A stretch of DNA of 64,000 bases from Bin5 sp965207495 (lineage in GTDB: Bacteria; Chloroflexota; Anaerolineae; Caldilineales; Caldilineaceae), in NCBI GenBank assembly GCA_965207495.1, contig OZ242287.1, forward strand, positions 4,402,001 to 4,466,000, written 5' to 3'. The position numbers and the translations under genes were made by a program. A model generated the notes under the pieces. That model made no database searches. It was not told the DNA's origin and saw only the letters and a program-made list of their open reading frames with translations. Shown in pieces: positions 8,406-17,229 of the stretch. The first letter of the stretch is position 1; every line of letters starts with the position of its first letter.

Positions 8406-8906
8406 ATGGCGGTACAACAGGTCTTGCTACTTGGACATCCGAAGCTGTACGAAGTCTGCGAGCCGGTGCGACCCAATGAAGTTGAAGGCCTGGAACCGGT
8501 GATCCAGGACCTGCATGACACGCTGTTTGATTTTCGGGCCAAATATGGCGTCGGCCGTGCTATTGCGGCCCCGCAGATCGGGGTTATGAAACGCCTCGTC
8601 TACATGTATATTTCATCCCCAACCGTCTTCTTCAATCCCGTCCTTGACCAACAAAGCCAAGAGATGATCACGATGTGGGACGACTGCATGTGTTTTCCGG
8701 ATCTGGTCGTTAGGGTCCAACGACACAAGGAGTGCCGGATAACTTTCCGTGACCGGGACTGGCAGGAGCAGACGATGTTTCTCGAAGAAGATCTGTCAGA
8801 GCTTCTGCAGCATGAATGCGATCACCTAGACGGCGTGCTGGCCACTTCGCGGGCGATAGACGCAGAATCTTTTGCGCTGCGAAGCCAGATGGATTTTCTG
8901 GTCTGA
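8406..8906 (+). CDS. Peptide deformylase-like protein
   Basis: 166 residues from the ATG at 8406; GGGAG at 8394-8398 favours this start over the in-frame ATG at 8337. All three deformylase motifs are present but divergent: GRAIAAPQIG (residues 50-59) for GxGxAAPQ, DDCMC (92-96) for EGCLS with Cys94 as metal ligand, and QHECDH (135-140) with His136, Glu137 and His140. Peptide deformylase removes the formyl group from nascent protein N-termini using Fe or Zn. The motif-1 and motif-2 changes and the place at the end of an importer/oxidoreductase operon resemble type III or side-branch members, so it may deacylate a small molecule instead. A housekeeping copy would be expected elsewhere. Confidence 0.82.
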   Translation: MAVQQVLLLGHPKLYEVCEPVRPNEVEGLEPVIQDLHDTLFDFRAKYGVGRAIAAPQIGVMKRLVYMYISSPTVFFNPVLDQQSQEMITMWDDCMCFPDLVVRVQRHKECRITFRDRDWQEQTMFLEEDLSELLQHECDHLDGVLATSRAIDAESFALRSQMDFLV

Positions 8907-9104
8907 GACCGACGCCTGGGCTAACACGCTTCTACTCTCTTTCCTTCGCAATACTATTCACTCTCCAACACGATTTCCATTTGATGTGCCATGTCCAAAG
9001 ACTTGGACCGGCACCACTTGCGCGCGCCTGCATCAGCAGCCTGTGGATTCCGGCGCGACTTTCCGTGGGCTGTCCGTTCCCCCGCACTAGCCCATCCCCG
9101 CCAT
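8907..9104. other. Non-coding spacer before repeat copy 2
   Basis: Together with the repeat and promoter that follow, this forms an 870-base gene-free interval up to 9777. The first 200 bases contain no convincing gene, hairpin with T-run or promoter. Confidence 0.5.
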
Positions 9105-9556
9105 CTTTGGGGTGCATCCCAGGTTTGGGGTGGGAACAGTCGTGCGGGGAGATTGTGCCGGCGGCGGCTGGAATTGTCTACCGGCTCTTGGAGAGACGCA
9201 GGGCAGGCGTCAGGCCTGGCCCTACGGGGGGTCGTTTGATTTGGCGTGGGAGGGCAGGCCCTGTGCCTGCCCCTACCGGACCGTTTGGGGTGGAATACTG
9301 TTGGCTAGACATTTTGCTGGGGAAGAATACACACGGTGGCTAGCAAGGGCGGGGCGTTGCGGGGGCGCAGCCCCTGCACAAGGGAGGGCCGAAGGCCCGA
9401 CCGCCCAAATGCAAGGAGAGAGTGAAATGGAGTGAGGAGTGAATGAAACTCATTGGTCTGCCGGAGATTGGACCTGACCGCGGCTTGGTTGCAGCAAGAG
9501 GCATGCGACAGTTGCCCCACATTTTGGGATTCACCCTACTTTTTGCCTTGTTGACC
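9105..9556. repeat. Dispersed intergenic element, copy 2
   Basis: Homologous to 1107-1575 throughout, with a core of 119 identical bases (9297-9415 against 1305-1423) flanked by diverged sequence. The same GGGCGG/CCGCCC outer stem and two inner hairpins are present. As in copy 1, the segment containing cattttggg (near 9521) and the following -35 box lead straight into a promoter for a solute-binding-protein gene. The pattern of a perfect core within worn flanks suggests conservation or recent exchange of the core. Confidence 0.85.
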
Positions 9557-9579
9557 TCATTTCCAGAAGATGCTATTAT
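9551..9579 (+). promoter_or_regulatory. Sigma70-type promoter with extended -10
   Basis: TTGACC at 9551-9556, a 17-base spacer and TATTAT at 9574-9579, with TG at 9571-9572 giving an extended -10. It should drive the sugar importer operon from 9777, with a leader of about 190 bases. Confidence 0.75.
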
Positions 9580-9776
9580 TTGGGAATCTTCAACCGGCGT
9601 ATGGTGAAGCGGGACACGATAAGTGGAGATTCGGCAGTCATTTCTGAATGCACATCTCCCTGCTTTCCCCCATTTGTCGAAAGGAGGCGCCCCTGAAACA
9701 GTACCTCTCACCCCGCTCGAACTCCTGTCGGTAGCTATTTCTTAAACGCCATGCTAGTACAAGGAGGAGCAGACGA

Positions 9777-11315
9777 ATGACAGGCAAATTGTTGATTCGA
9801 TTGATCGTAATGGCCCTTCTGATCGCACTGACCGCCGCATGCGCAGCCCCCGCGGCAGCCCCAGAGACAGCCGCTCAACCAGAGGCAGAAGAAGAGATGG
9901 CGGAAGAAACCTCCGGCCCCCGCCAGTTGCCGGACGACCTCGCCGCATTCATCGCCGACCATGAGCCGGGCACTTTGATCACCGAAGAGGAGTGGTACGA
10001 GTTCCTCGGAGACGATCAGTGTACGCTGGAGAGCTTCCATCTGGAACGGGCGTGGACTGAGGCGCACCTGCGCTACGTTGACCAGATGTTGATGGACCGT
10101 CATCCCAACGTCACAGTCGAGTACAGTCATGACATCAAGGCGATGGACATGATGCGCTTGCGGCTCGCAGCGGGTGACCCGATGGGCGTCAGCCGCCACG
10201 GAATCCATACGTCGGACCTGCCGGTGGCGGCGGAGCAGGGCTTCCTGCTGCCGATTTCGATCCTGCTTGATACCGAGATCACTGATGAGCCGGGTGTGCG
10301 GATTGGCGACCGCGTCAATCTCGAGGGCGTCCTGGCCGCCAGCTACGGACGCGGCACCGACTGGGAAGATGTCTACAGCTTCGGCTATGACCTGACCGGC
10401 TACGGCCTGCTCTTCAATTACAACCTCTTCGTTGAGAACGGCTGGACCACGCAGCCGCAGACGTGGGAAGAGTTCATCGAACTGACCGACACGATTCGCG
10501 AGTCCGGCATGGCTCCCATCTGCGGGCGTTCGGGACACTGGGACGTACATATCTTCACCAACGGCTACCTGATCACAAAGGCCGGCGGCCCGCAGGCAGC
10601 GGTCGATATGTGCAACCTGGAAGAGGGCGCCTTCAGGAACGAAGCAGTTGTCTGGGCGCATGAAGAGGTACAGAAGCTGTACCAAACGCCCGGCAACGTG
10701 CTCGACGGGGCCGAGGCGATGGACGGCAACGCCGCCCTGATCGAACTGATTTCTGGCAACTGCGCGATGCGTATGGGCGAAGGCACGTCGCCCAAGAGCG
10801 CGGCCACGCTTGCACCTGATGACTTCGAATGGGGCTTCATGTGGGTTCCCGGCCCGGCGGATGGTAAGGGCCGCGCCGTCGGTGGGCACATGGGCCGCGG
10901 TGGCGGCGGCCAGCTCTATGCCGGCAATACACTGCCTGCCAACTGCGCCAAGTGGGGCATGGAGTGGTTGCGACTGTCTTCTTCACACGAGTCAGCGCTT
11001 TTCTTCCTCACCGACTCAGGCACACCTCTCTACTTCAACACTGACATCAGCGACGTAGAAGTCGCCCCGCACGTGGAAATGCTCATGGCGGGCGTTGCCG
11101 CGGCCGAGGACCACACCTTCGTCGCCTACCCGCACGGCCACTCAAGCGTGGCCAAAATCTACTATGAGAGCCGCGACGACCTCGTCTACGGTGACCTGAC
11201 CGTGGAAGAGTTCATCGAAAACCTGGAGACGGAAGCCGCCCGCCTGCGCGCCAGCGATGACTGGGAGTACCCGGGCTGCACCGCTGAAAACATGGGTCTC
11301 GTACCCAGGGAGTAA
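9777..11315 (+). CDS. Sugar ABC transporter solute-binding lipoprotein (SBP_bac_1)
   Basis: 512 residues, a family 1 extracytoplasmic sugar-binding protein. AAGGAGGA at 9761-9768 sets the ATG. Residues 1-22 are a lipoprotein signal (RLIVMALLIALTAAC, Cys22), followed by an Ala/Glu-rich linker. The mature protein has the family pattern: VEYSHDIKAMDMMRLRLAAG, a GYGLLFNYNLFVENGWTTQP segment (the usual 'YN...F...G...P.TW' hinge) and TWEEFIELTDTIRESG. The late portion has the trigger LPANCAKWGMEWLRL. It is longer than typical (about 420-450). It delivers a mono- or oligosaccharide to permeases 11427 and 12433. The downstream sugar-acid enzymes suggest an acidic or deoxy-sugar oligomer, but this is inference. 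Confidence 0.9.
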   Translation: MTGKLLIRLIVMALLIALTAACAAPAAAPETAAQPEAEEEMAEETSGPRQLPDDLAAFIADHEPGTLITEEEWYEFLGDDQCTLESFHLERAWTEAHLRYVDQMLMDRHPNVTVEYSHDIKAMDMMRLRLAAGDPMGVSRHGIHTSDLPVAAEQGFLLPISILLDTEITDEPGVRIGDRVNLEGVLAASYGRGTDWEDVYSFGYDLTGYGLLFNYNLFVENGWTTQPQTWEEFIELTDTIRESGMAPICGRSGHWDVHIFTNGYLITKAGGPQAAVDMCNLEEGAFRNEAVVWAHEEVQKLYQTPGNVLDGAEAMDGNAALIELISGNCAMRMGEGTSPKSAATLAPDDFEWGFMWVPGPADGKGRAVGGHMGRGGGGQLYAGNTLPANCAKWGMEWLRLSSSHESALFFLTDSGTPLYFNTDISDVEVAPHVEMLMAGVAAAEDHTFVAYPHGHSSVAKIYYESRDDLVYGDLTVEEFIENLETEAARLRASDDWEYPGCTAENMGLVPRE

Positions 11316-11329
11316 GAGACAGGAAGCCT

Positions 11330-11368
11330 GGAGTGGGGAGCGGGAATTCAGATCCCGCTTCTCACTCC
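11330..11368 (+). terminator. Long stem-loop between binding-protein and permease genes
   Basis: Bases 11330-11345 pair with 11353-11368 to give a 16-bp stem (two G-T pairs) and a seven-base loop. No T-run follows. It lies 15 bases after the binding-protein stop codon and probably protects the upstream mRNA or partly stops transcription. Confidence 0.6.
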
Positions 11369-11426
11369 CCTTCGCTGACTCACCCGCTCTCTGCCAGCCG
11401 CGATCCACACACTATTCTCAGCAACA

Positions 11427-12365
11427 ATGAGCAGACGGTTCGACTGGCGCAAGCACCTGTTCATAACCTGTTTTATACTGCCGGGGATCATCCTCTACAC
11501 GGTGTTCGTGATCTATCCGGCGCTGGATGGTCTGCGTCTCAGCTTCATGGAATGGAAAGGGTTGGATGTCACCCAGCGAACATGGTCCGGATTCGCCAAC
11601 TACAGGCAGCTTGCCTTTGAACTGACCGACGCAGCCGATCTGTACAAGGTGCGGCGCTACCTGACCAACAACATCTTTCTCTTCGCTTTCTCACTGTTCG
11701 ACTTCCTGTTCGCCTTTGTCGTCGCCTACATCCTCACCCGCCGCCCGCGCGGAGCCAACTTTTTTCGCATCGTCTATTTTTTCCCCAGCATCCTGTCGAC
11801 CGCCGCCATTGTTATCATGTGGTCGATGGTGCTGAATCCCCGGCACGGGTTGCTTAACCAGTCCCTGCGGGCGATGGGTCTGGACAACCTGGCCCAACCC
11901 TGGCTCAGCCAAGTGACGATGTGGCCGTTCGCGCCGATCATCCTGTATTCGCTGGCAGTTATCGGCATCTGGGGCGCTATGGGATCGACCATGCTCCTGT
12001 TCATCGCCGCGATCCAGAACATCCCGGAGGAACTGTACGAGGCGGCCCGAATCGACGGCGCCAACGAGTTCCAGAACTTCTTTCTGATGACGGTGCCCCT
12101 GGTCTGGGAGATGTTCAAGACGTTGCTGGTCTTCCGTGCCATCGGTATTTTTGGTCAGTTTACGACTATCCACATACTCACGGCCCACGAAGGCTCTGCC
12201 GGCGGGGGCAACGGCTGGTTTATCGCCAACTATTTCTATTACCAGGCTTTCACCGCGCACAATTGGGGCTATGCGTCGGCCATCATCGTCGCCGTTCTGG
12301 TCATATCTCTTGCCCTGGCAGGTATCACCTTTCGCCTGACGCGGCGGGAGACAGTAACGTATTAG
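11427..12365 (+). CDS. Sugar ABC transporter permease (MalF/UgpA type)
   Basis: 312 residues with a short cytoplasmic N-terminus (MSRRFDWRKHLFITC), then six membrane helices beginning FILPGIILYTVFVIYPALDG. The EAA loop, which docks on the ATPase, reads EELYEAARIDGANEFQNFFLMTVP and matches the MalF-type consensus EAAxxDGAxxxxxFxxxxxP. It pairs with the MalG-type permease at 12433. A close paralogue, sharing long stretches such as HILxxR...RRYLTN and AQPWLSQV, lies at 14973. Confidence 0.92.
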   Translation: MSRRFDWRKHLFITCFILPGIILYTVFVIYPALDGLRLSFMEWKGLDVTQRTWSGFANYRQLAFELTDAADLYKVRRYLTNNIFLFAFSLFDFLFAFVVAYILTRRPRGANFFRIVYFFPSILSTAAIVIMWSMVLNPRHGLLNQSLRAMGLDNLAQPWLSQVTMWPFAPIILYSLAVIGIWGAMGSTMLLFIAAIQNIPEELYEAARIDGANEFQNFFLMTVPLVWEMFKTLLVFRAIGIFGQFTTIHILTAHEGSAGGGNGWFIANYFYYQAFTAHNWGYASAIIVAVLVISLALAGITFRLTRRETVTY

Positions 12366-12432
12366 AAGTGAGGGGTGGGAGGCAGATGATCCTCAAGCCT
12401 CTTAGCGATTTTCACGCCCTTCGGGGGATTGC

Positions 12433-13332
12433 ATGTCAAATTTGGACACAACGGTTTCACAGGTGGACTTAGACAGGTCTACCAGCACAATAGGTAGCGA
12501 GAACCGCTGGCACAAGCTGGCGTGGCTTCTGATCCAGGTCTTCTTATGGGGATACGCATTGACGGTCGTTTCGCCCATGATCTGGACTGTGTTTCAGTCC
12601 TTTCGCACCTCCAAAGAGATCGTATTCGAACCCTGGAGTTTGCCCGACAAACTCTTGTGGGAGAACTACAGTGACGCCCTGGTCACTCTCAACGTAGCGA
12701 CCTACTTCCTGAACAGTGTGCTTGTCACTACCGCCTCGCTCGTGCTCGGCGTACTGTTGGCCGCGATGATCGCTTATGTGCTGGCTCGTTACGACTTCTT
12801 CGGCAACCGCTTCATCTACTACTATCTTTTGTCTTCGATGGTGATCCCCGGCTTTCTGCTGGCCGTTCCCCTCTGGCTGATGATCCGAAGTTGGGGAATG
12901 TTGAACAACTATGCCAGCTTGATCCTGATCTACAGCAGCGGCCTTGCCTGGAGTGTTTTCATCCTCCACGCCTTCTTCAAGACACTGCCACCGGAACTGG
13001 AGGATGCCGCTATCATCGACGGCTGCTCCCTGTTCGGCGTCTGGTGGCGGGTGATGATGCCCTTGTCCGCGCCGGGCATCCTGACGGTTTCGCTTTTCTC
13101 CTTCCTTGGCCATTGGAATGAATACTTCTGGGCCCTGATCATCCTCTGGGACGACGCCAAGCGCACATTGCCCGTGGGCATGGCCGAACTGCTGGCGGTA
13201 CAGACCTACCGTATCGATTTCGGTCCGTTGTTTGCCGGATTCGTAATCATGCTCATCCCCACCCTTTCCGTCTACGCCATATTCCAGGGCAAGCTGACGC
13301 GGGGAATCACCATCGGCGCGCTGAAAGGATAA
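12433..13332 (+). CDS. Sugar ABC transporter permease (MalG/UgpE type)
   Basis: 299 residues; GGGGGA lies five bases before the ATG. Six membrane helices; the N-terminal region ends with SPMIWTVFQSFRTSKEIVFEPW, typical of MalG proteins just after helix 1. The EAA loop is ELEDAAIIDGCSLFGVWWRVMMPLSAPG. FLGHWNEYFWALIIL is the conserved segment of helix 5. It forms the heterodimeric channel with the gene at 11427. No ATPase gene follows, as is common when a single MsmK-type ATPase serves several sugar importers. Confidence 0.92.
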   Translation: MSNLDTTVSQVDLDRSTSTIGSENRWHKLAWLLIQVFLWGYALTVVSPMIWTVFQSFRTSKEIVFEPWSLPDKLLWENYSDALVTLNVATYFLNSVLVTTASLVLGVLLAAMIAYVLARYDFFGNRFIYYYLLSSMVIPGFLLAVPLWLMIRSWGMLNNYASLILIYSSGLAWSVFILHAFFKTLPPELEDAAIIDGCSLFGVWWRVMMPLSAPGILTVSLFSFLGHWNEYFWALIILWDDAKRTLPVGMAELLAVQTYRIDFGPLFAGFVIMLIPTLSVYAIFQGKLTRGITIGALKG

Positions 13333-13398
13333 AGTCAGTGGCCGGTGCCCAGTTGCTGCTCGCAGTCGCCGGCGCCTCACAAGCCACAGATCACCACC

Positions 13399-14862
13399 AT
13401 GACACTTGAACTCTTCCCGGGAAAGCACCTGTTCGTTGACGACTTCCGCATCGAAGGGATGACGGCGGCGCGGCGCGTTCTCAACCGGCCGCGTAAACAT
13501 GCTGACAACCCGATCTTCCGCGGGGAAGGCGGATGGGAAGCCAAAGGGATGTACGGCCACTGCCTGCATGATGGGGAACGCGGACTGTTTCGCATGTGGT
13601 ATACCGCATTTGGCGGCGGCGTAGTCGGTAAGCGCGTGTTGGGGATGGACAATCCGCCCTTCAGCGTACAGGAGAACTATATCTGCTACGCCGAATCGGA
13701 GGACGCCGTGCACTGGCGGCGCCCCTCTGCCGGCATGGTCGAATACGACGGCAGCACGGACAACAACATTGTCTTCCAGTCGATGCGCACGCCGGGCCGC
13801 GCCAGCATTCAGGAACTGATCGACGACCCATTCGAGGAGGACCCGGATAAACGGTTCAAGTTGATGTACCTGGACCAGGCTGGCGAGAAGGAGGCCGGCG
13901 GGGGACTCAGCCCCGATCAGATGCTGCGGCTGTACGCGTTTTCGCCTGATGGCATCCATTGGAACAAGCTGCCGCCCCAGCCCGACGAGGTGGGACGCCT
14001 TTTCATGGTGACTCGCTATTTGGATGTGACGCCATCGGGGATCATCGACCCCGAAGCGCGCTATATCATTTACGGGCAGCGCGGTTCACCGTGGAAAACG
14101 CGGCAAATCGGGCGCCGCGACAGCAACGACTTTCTGAACTGGAGCGAAAACCGGCCGGTACTGGAGAGCAGCCTCGGCGACACGCCGGGCGAAGAGCTGT
14201 ATTACATGTCTACCGCGTCGATCAACCAAACTTACGCCGGTCTTCACTTCGGGGTGCTGGGTGCTTACTATACGAATCTAAGCCACGAGTTCAACCCAGC
14301 GCGCAATCACGGTGTAACCGAAGCGCAGTTGGCCTTCAGCCGCGATACGGTGCGCTGGCAGCGCTGGCGCGAGCCGCTGATCCCGCGTGGGCCGAAGGGG
14401 AGCTTTGACTTCGGCGGCGTCTATTGCGGCTACCCGGCCATCAGCAAGGACGGCATCTACTTCCTCTACTCCGGTCATTCGACTCCTCATGGCGACAAGA
14501 CCTCTATTCCCCTGCTTGGCCTGGCAACGATGCGGCTTGACGGCTTCGTCGCTGTCGAAGCCGAGGGCTATATGGAGGGCACCTTGCTGACAAGGCCGCA
14601 TCACTGGAAGGCCTCCGACCTGCGTGTAAACGTGCAGACCGGCGGGGGCACTGTGCGGGTGCAGCTGCAGGACGAAACGAAAACACCAGTGGCGGGCCAT
14701 ACCTTTGACGAATGCGATCCGATCGGCGAGGACTCGCTTGATCAGCAGGTAACTTGGCAGGGGCGGGGCGAACTGTCTACGCTCCGAGACCGGATGGTGG
14801 CGGTCCAATTCAGATTCAGCCCGGAAGTCAAGCTCTACTCCTACACTTTGATACCGGGATAA
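13399..14862 (+). CDS. Glycoside hydrolase-like five-bladed propeller protein (GH32/43-like)
   Basis: 487 residues from the ATG at 13399; an in-frame GTG at 13345 would add an unlikely leader MPSCCSQSPAP. It starts MTLELFPGKHLFVDDFRIEG, and the early region has the glycosidase-like HADNPIF...W..KGMYG...LHDGERGLFRMWYTA and ENYICYAESEDAVHWRRP segments (beta-propeller blades with acidic residues of the GH32/43/68 clan). Later blades read YAFSPDGIHWNKL, WSENRPVL and AFSRDTVRWQRW. The last 120 residues look like a beta-sandwich (RVNVQTGGGTVRVQLQDE). No signal peptide, so probably intracellular action on imported oligosaccharide. The exact bond cleaved is unknown, and I cannot prove that the catalytic acids are kept. 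Confidence 0.65.
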   Translation: MTLELFPGKHLFVDDFRIEGMTAARRVLNRPRKHADNPIFRGEGGWEAKGMYGHCLHDGERGLFRMWYTAFGGGVVGKRVLGMDNPPFSVQENYICYAESEDAVHWRRPSAGMVEYDGSTDNNIVFQSMRTPGRASIQELIDDPFEEDPDKRFKLMYLDQAGEKEAGGGLSPDQMLRLYAFSPDGIHWNKLPPQPDEVGRLFMVTRYLDVTPSGIIDPEARYIIYGQRGSPWKTRQIGRRDSNDFLNWSENRPVLESSLGDTPGEELYYMSTASINQTYAGLHFGVLGAYYTNLSHEFNPARNHGVTEAQLAFSRDTVRWQRWREPLIPRGPKGSFDFGGVYCGYPAISKDGIYFLYSGHSTPHGDKTSIPLLGLATMRLDGFVAVEAEGYMEGTLLTRPHHWKASDLRVNVQTGGGTVRVQLQDETKTPVAGHTFDECDPIGEDSLDQQVTWQGRGELSTLRDRMVAVQFRFSPEVKLYSYTLIPG

Positions 14863-14972
14863 CCGTCAGAAGATAACTTCACTTTTGCGTTTCCACTATT
14901 CCAGTTCCAGGTTAAAGACAGGCTCCGCGCCGTCTGCTGATAGCCAAAGTGCTGAGCCTGGAAAGCACGCGC

Positions 14973-15950
14973 ATGACCAAGCGGTCAGATTGGCAGAAAC
15001 GTTTTTTCATCGGCGGTTTCCTCTTGCCCGGTCTGGCCCTCTATACGCTGTTTGTCGCCTATCCCACTGCGGAGGGATTGCGCATCAGTCTGACGGGCGA
15101 GAGCCTCAACATAAGCCTTCGCCTCGTGTTGGAGGGACCGGCCGCTGGCGGCAACTGGGGGGAGCTGGCTACAACGACGCTGGCAAACTACCAGCGGCTG
15201 CTGTTCGAGATTACCGATCCGCTGGATCTCTACCGAGTGCGGCGCTACCTGACCAACAGCCTGTTCCTGTTTTTCTTTTCCCTGATCGAACTGCTGCTTG
15301 GATTCGCCATCGCCGGCATTCTGGCCCACAGACCGCGCGGCTCTCGCTTGCTGCGGGCCGTTTACTTTTTCCCCGGCATCCTGTCGGTGGCGGCTGCCGC
15401 CATCCTGTGGGCCATGGTATTGCATCCACGTCATGGGCTGTTCAACCTGATGCTGAGGGCAGGCGGGCTGGACAGCTGGGCCCAACCTTGGCTCAGCCAG
15501 GTCAAGATGTTGCCGTTTGTGCCGCTGGCCCTCTACTCGGTTGCCCTCATCGGCATCTGGGGCGGCATGGGCGTGGTTATTCTGCTCTTTAACGCCGCGA
15601 TCGAAAATGTGCCGGAGACGCTGCACGAGGCCGCGCGCATTGATGGCGCGAACGCTATGCAGAGTTTCGTTTATGTAACCGTGCCCTTGGTTTGGGAGAT
15701 GTTCAGAACGTTGCTCATTCTGCGTGTCGTCGGTCTGTTTGGCAGCGTGACCGGCTTTTCCACGGTCCATATCCTGTTGAGCCGGGGCGGCGGCAACGCA
15801 TCGCTGATCACCAACTACTACCATTACCATGCCTTCAGCGCGCACAATTGGAGCTACGCCGCGGCAATCATCGTCGCTGTGACCGTCGTTGCCGTCATCC
15901 TGGCCGCCGCCGCGCTAAGGCTGACTCGCAGGGAACCCGTCACTTACTAG
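14973..15950 (+). CDS. Second MalF-type sugar ABC permease, without its own MalG partner
   Basis: 325 residues from the ATG at 14973 (MTKRSDWQKRFFIGGFLLPG); the upstream GTG at 14949 is less likely, since the paralogue at 11427 begins at the same point. It shares helices, the EAA loop (ETLHEAARIDGANAMQSFVYVTVP) and the C-terminal LRLTRREPVTY with 11427. A 24-residue insertion (NISLRLVLEGPAAGGNWGEL) between helix 1 and the RRYLTN segment distinguishes it. It lies between the two propeller-protein genes with no second binding protein or MalG-type gene. It may pair with the MalG protein of 12433 to change specificity, or be a relic of an operon duplication. Confidence 0.88.
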   Translation: MTKRSDWQKRFFIGGFLLPGLALYTLFVAYPTAEGLRISLTGESLNISLRLVLEGPAAGGNWGELATTTLANYQRLLFEITDPLDLYRVRRYLTNSLFLFFFSLIELLLGFAIAGILAHRPRGSRLLRAVYFFPGILSVAAAAILWAMVLHPRHGLFNLMLRAGGLDSWAQPWLSQVKMLPFVPLALYSVALIGIWGGMGVVILLFNAAIENVPETLHEAARIDGANAMQSFVYVTVPLVWEMFRTLLILRVVGLFGSVTGFSTVHILLSRGGGNASLITNYYHYHAFSAHNWSYAAAIIVAVTVVAVILAAAALRLTRREPVTY

Positions 15951-15987
15951 AGGCTTGCGCAAACCACAGGAGATAAACGAGGCAACT

Positions 15988-17205
15988 ATGGCCGAATACA
16001 ATGACCTGCTAACCGACCACAGGCAACGCACGCCGCTGGCTCCGGCGCCGGAAGTCACCGAAGTCGAACATGTCACGGTGCGCCATGACCCGGGCTGGTA
16101 CTGCGCGCATCCTCGCTGGGGCGTTTACAAGGACTTTGGCGGCGGAGAGGTGATCGTCGGGTTCAAGATGGCGCGGTCGGCATACAAGAAGATCACCGAC
16201 ATAAATCATGGAGGTGTGGTCAGGCCGGGGTACGAGGCGCGGGCGGTCATCGTGGTGCAGCGCAGCCTAGATGGCGGGCGCACGTGGCCGCGGGAGCATG
16301 ATGTCATACTCTACGACGAGTCGATATCGGACGACGAGAAGCGCGCCTTTCTTTTCCAGACCGGGGTGCCGCGTGAACAATATGATATGTTCTCGCCGGA
16401 CTCGGTCTTCTGGTTCACGCATACCAAATTGTGGGATGAGGATCGCATGGTCTGTTTCGGTCTGCGGTCGGTGGACAGGGGCCGCACCTGGGAAAGTGTG
16501 CCGACGGTGATCGACCCGCCTCCAGGCAGAGCCGGCCTGCGCAAGAAGTTTTCTCCGGTTGCGCGCCGGCCCGACGGCAAGACCCTTATTGCGATCTTCA
16601 ATGACGGGACCAGCCCCGTCTACCGCAGCGTTGATCATGGTATCACCTGGGAGTTCGTGAGCCGTTCGGCCGTTGACCCGACCGGCGCGGGCTCGTTTAC
16701 TTATGATGGGCTGATCCAGCTGCCCAGCGGCGAACTACAGAGTTATCAGACCTATTTCGGACAGACTCATTACGACAGGGACCCGAACCGGAACAGTTTG
16801 ACGATGTCCTCAAGCATGGACGGCGGGTATACGTGGACGACGCCGGTCCCGATCGTGGGCGAGGGCGGCGGGTGTTGGAACTTCCCCGCCAAGCGCGAAG
16901 GCCGTGAAGATGTCCCATATCGGTCTGGGTATCCCGTACTGCTGGACGACGGGCGCATCGTGGTTATGTGGGCGCGGCGGATGGAGCCCTTCGGCGTAGG
17001 GGGAACGCTGAGCACAGACAGCGGACACACGTGGAGCGAGGAGTACATCATTCGCGCCGACGATACGGGCTCCTGGGACCATGGTTATGCGATCGGCGGG
17101 CAGGCCGAGGACGGCCGCATTTACGTCACCTACTATTACAATGAGCCGGACAAACCATACGTGGAGTCGATCCGCTACATTGACTCCACCTTTTTCCGCG
17201 TGTAA
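15988..17205 (+). CDS. Sialidase/BNR-repeat propeller protein
   Basis: 405 residues from the ATG at 15988. Five Asp-box (BNR) motifs SxDxGxTW are visible: SLDGGRTW, SVDRGRTW, SVDHGITW, SMDGGYTW and STDSGHTW, the mark of a six-bladed sialidase-type propeller. An early HPRWGVYKDFGGGEVIVGFK segment and VARRPDGKTLIAIFNDG fit the family. No signal peptide is present, so it would act inside the cell; classical secreted sialidases differ. Possible activities include exo-sialidase, or hydrolase or lyase action on uronic-acid-containing oligomers. The neighbouring permeases and dehydratase suggest it processes imported material. Confidence 0.8.
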   Translation: MAEYNDLLTDHRQRTPLAPAPEVTEVEHVTVRHDPGWYCAHPRWGVYKDFGGGEVIVGFKMARSAYKKITDINHGGVVRPGYEARAVIVVQRSLDGGRTWPREHDVILYDESISDDEKRAFLFQTGVPREQYDMFSPDSVFWFTHTKLWDEDRMVCFGLRSVDRGRTWESVPTVIDPPPGRAGLRKKFSPVARRPDGKTLIAIFNDGTSPVYRSVDHGITWEFVSRSAVDPTGAGSFTYDGLIQLPSGELQSYQTYFGQTHYDRDPNRNSLTMSSSMDGGYTWTTPVPIVGEGGGCWNFPAKREGREDVPYRSGYPVLLDDGRIVVMWARRMEPFGVGGTLSTDSGHTWSEEYIIRADDTGSWDHGYAIGGQAEDGRIYVTYYYNEPDKPYVESIRYIDSTFFRV

Positions 17206-17229
17206 ACGCGCCTGGGGGACGCCCGACCC

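Noticed and set aside
9735..10889. 384-codon minus-strand ORF opposite the sugar-binding protein
   Set aside because: Shadow of the plus-strand gene, which has signal peptide, RBS and family motifs.
12544..13959. Long minus-strand ORF (471 codons) opposite the MalG-type permease and glycosidase-like genes
   Set aside because: Composition is typical of an antisense shadow of high-GC genes; the plus strand encodes clear families here.
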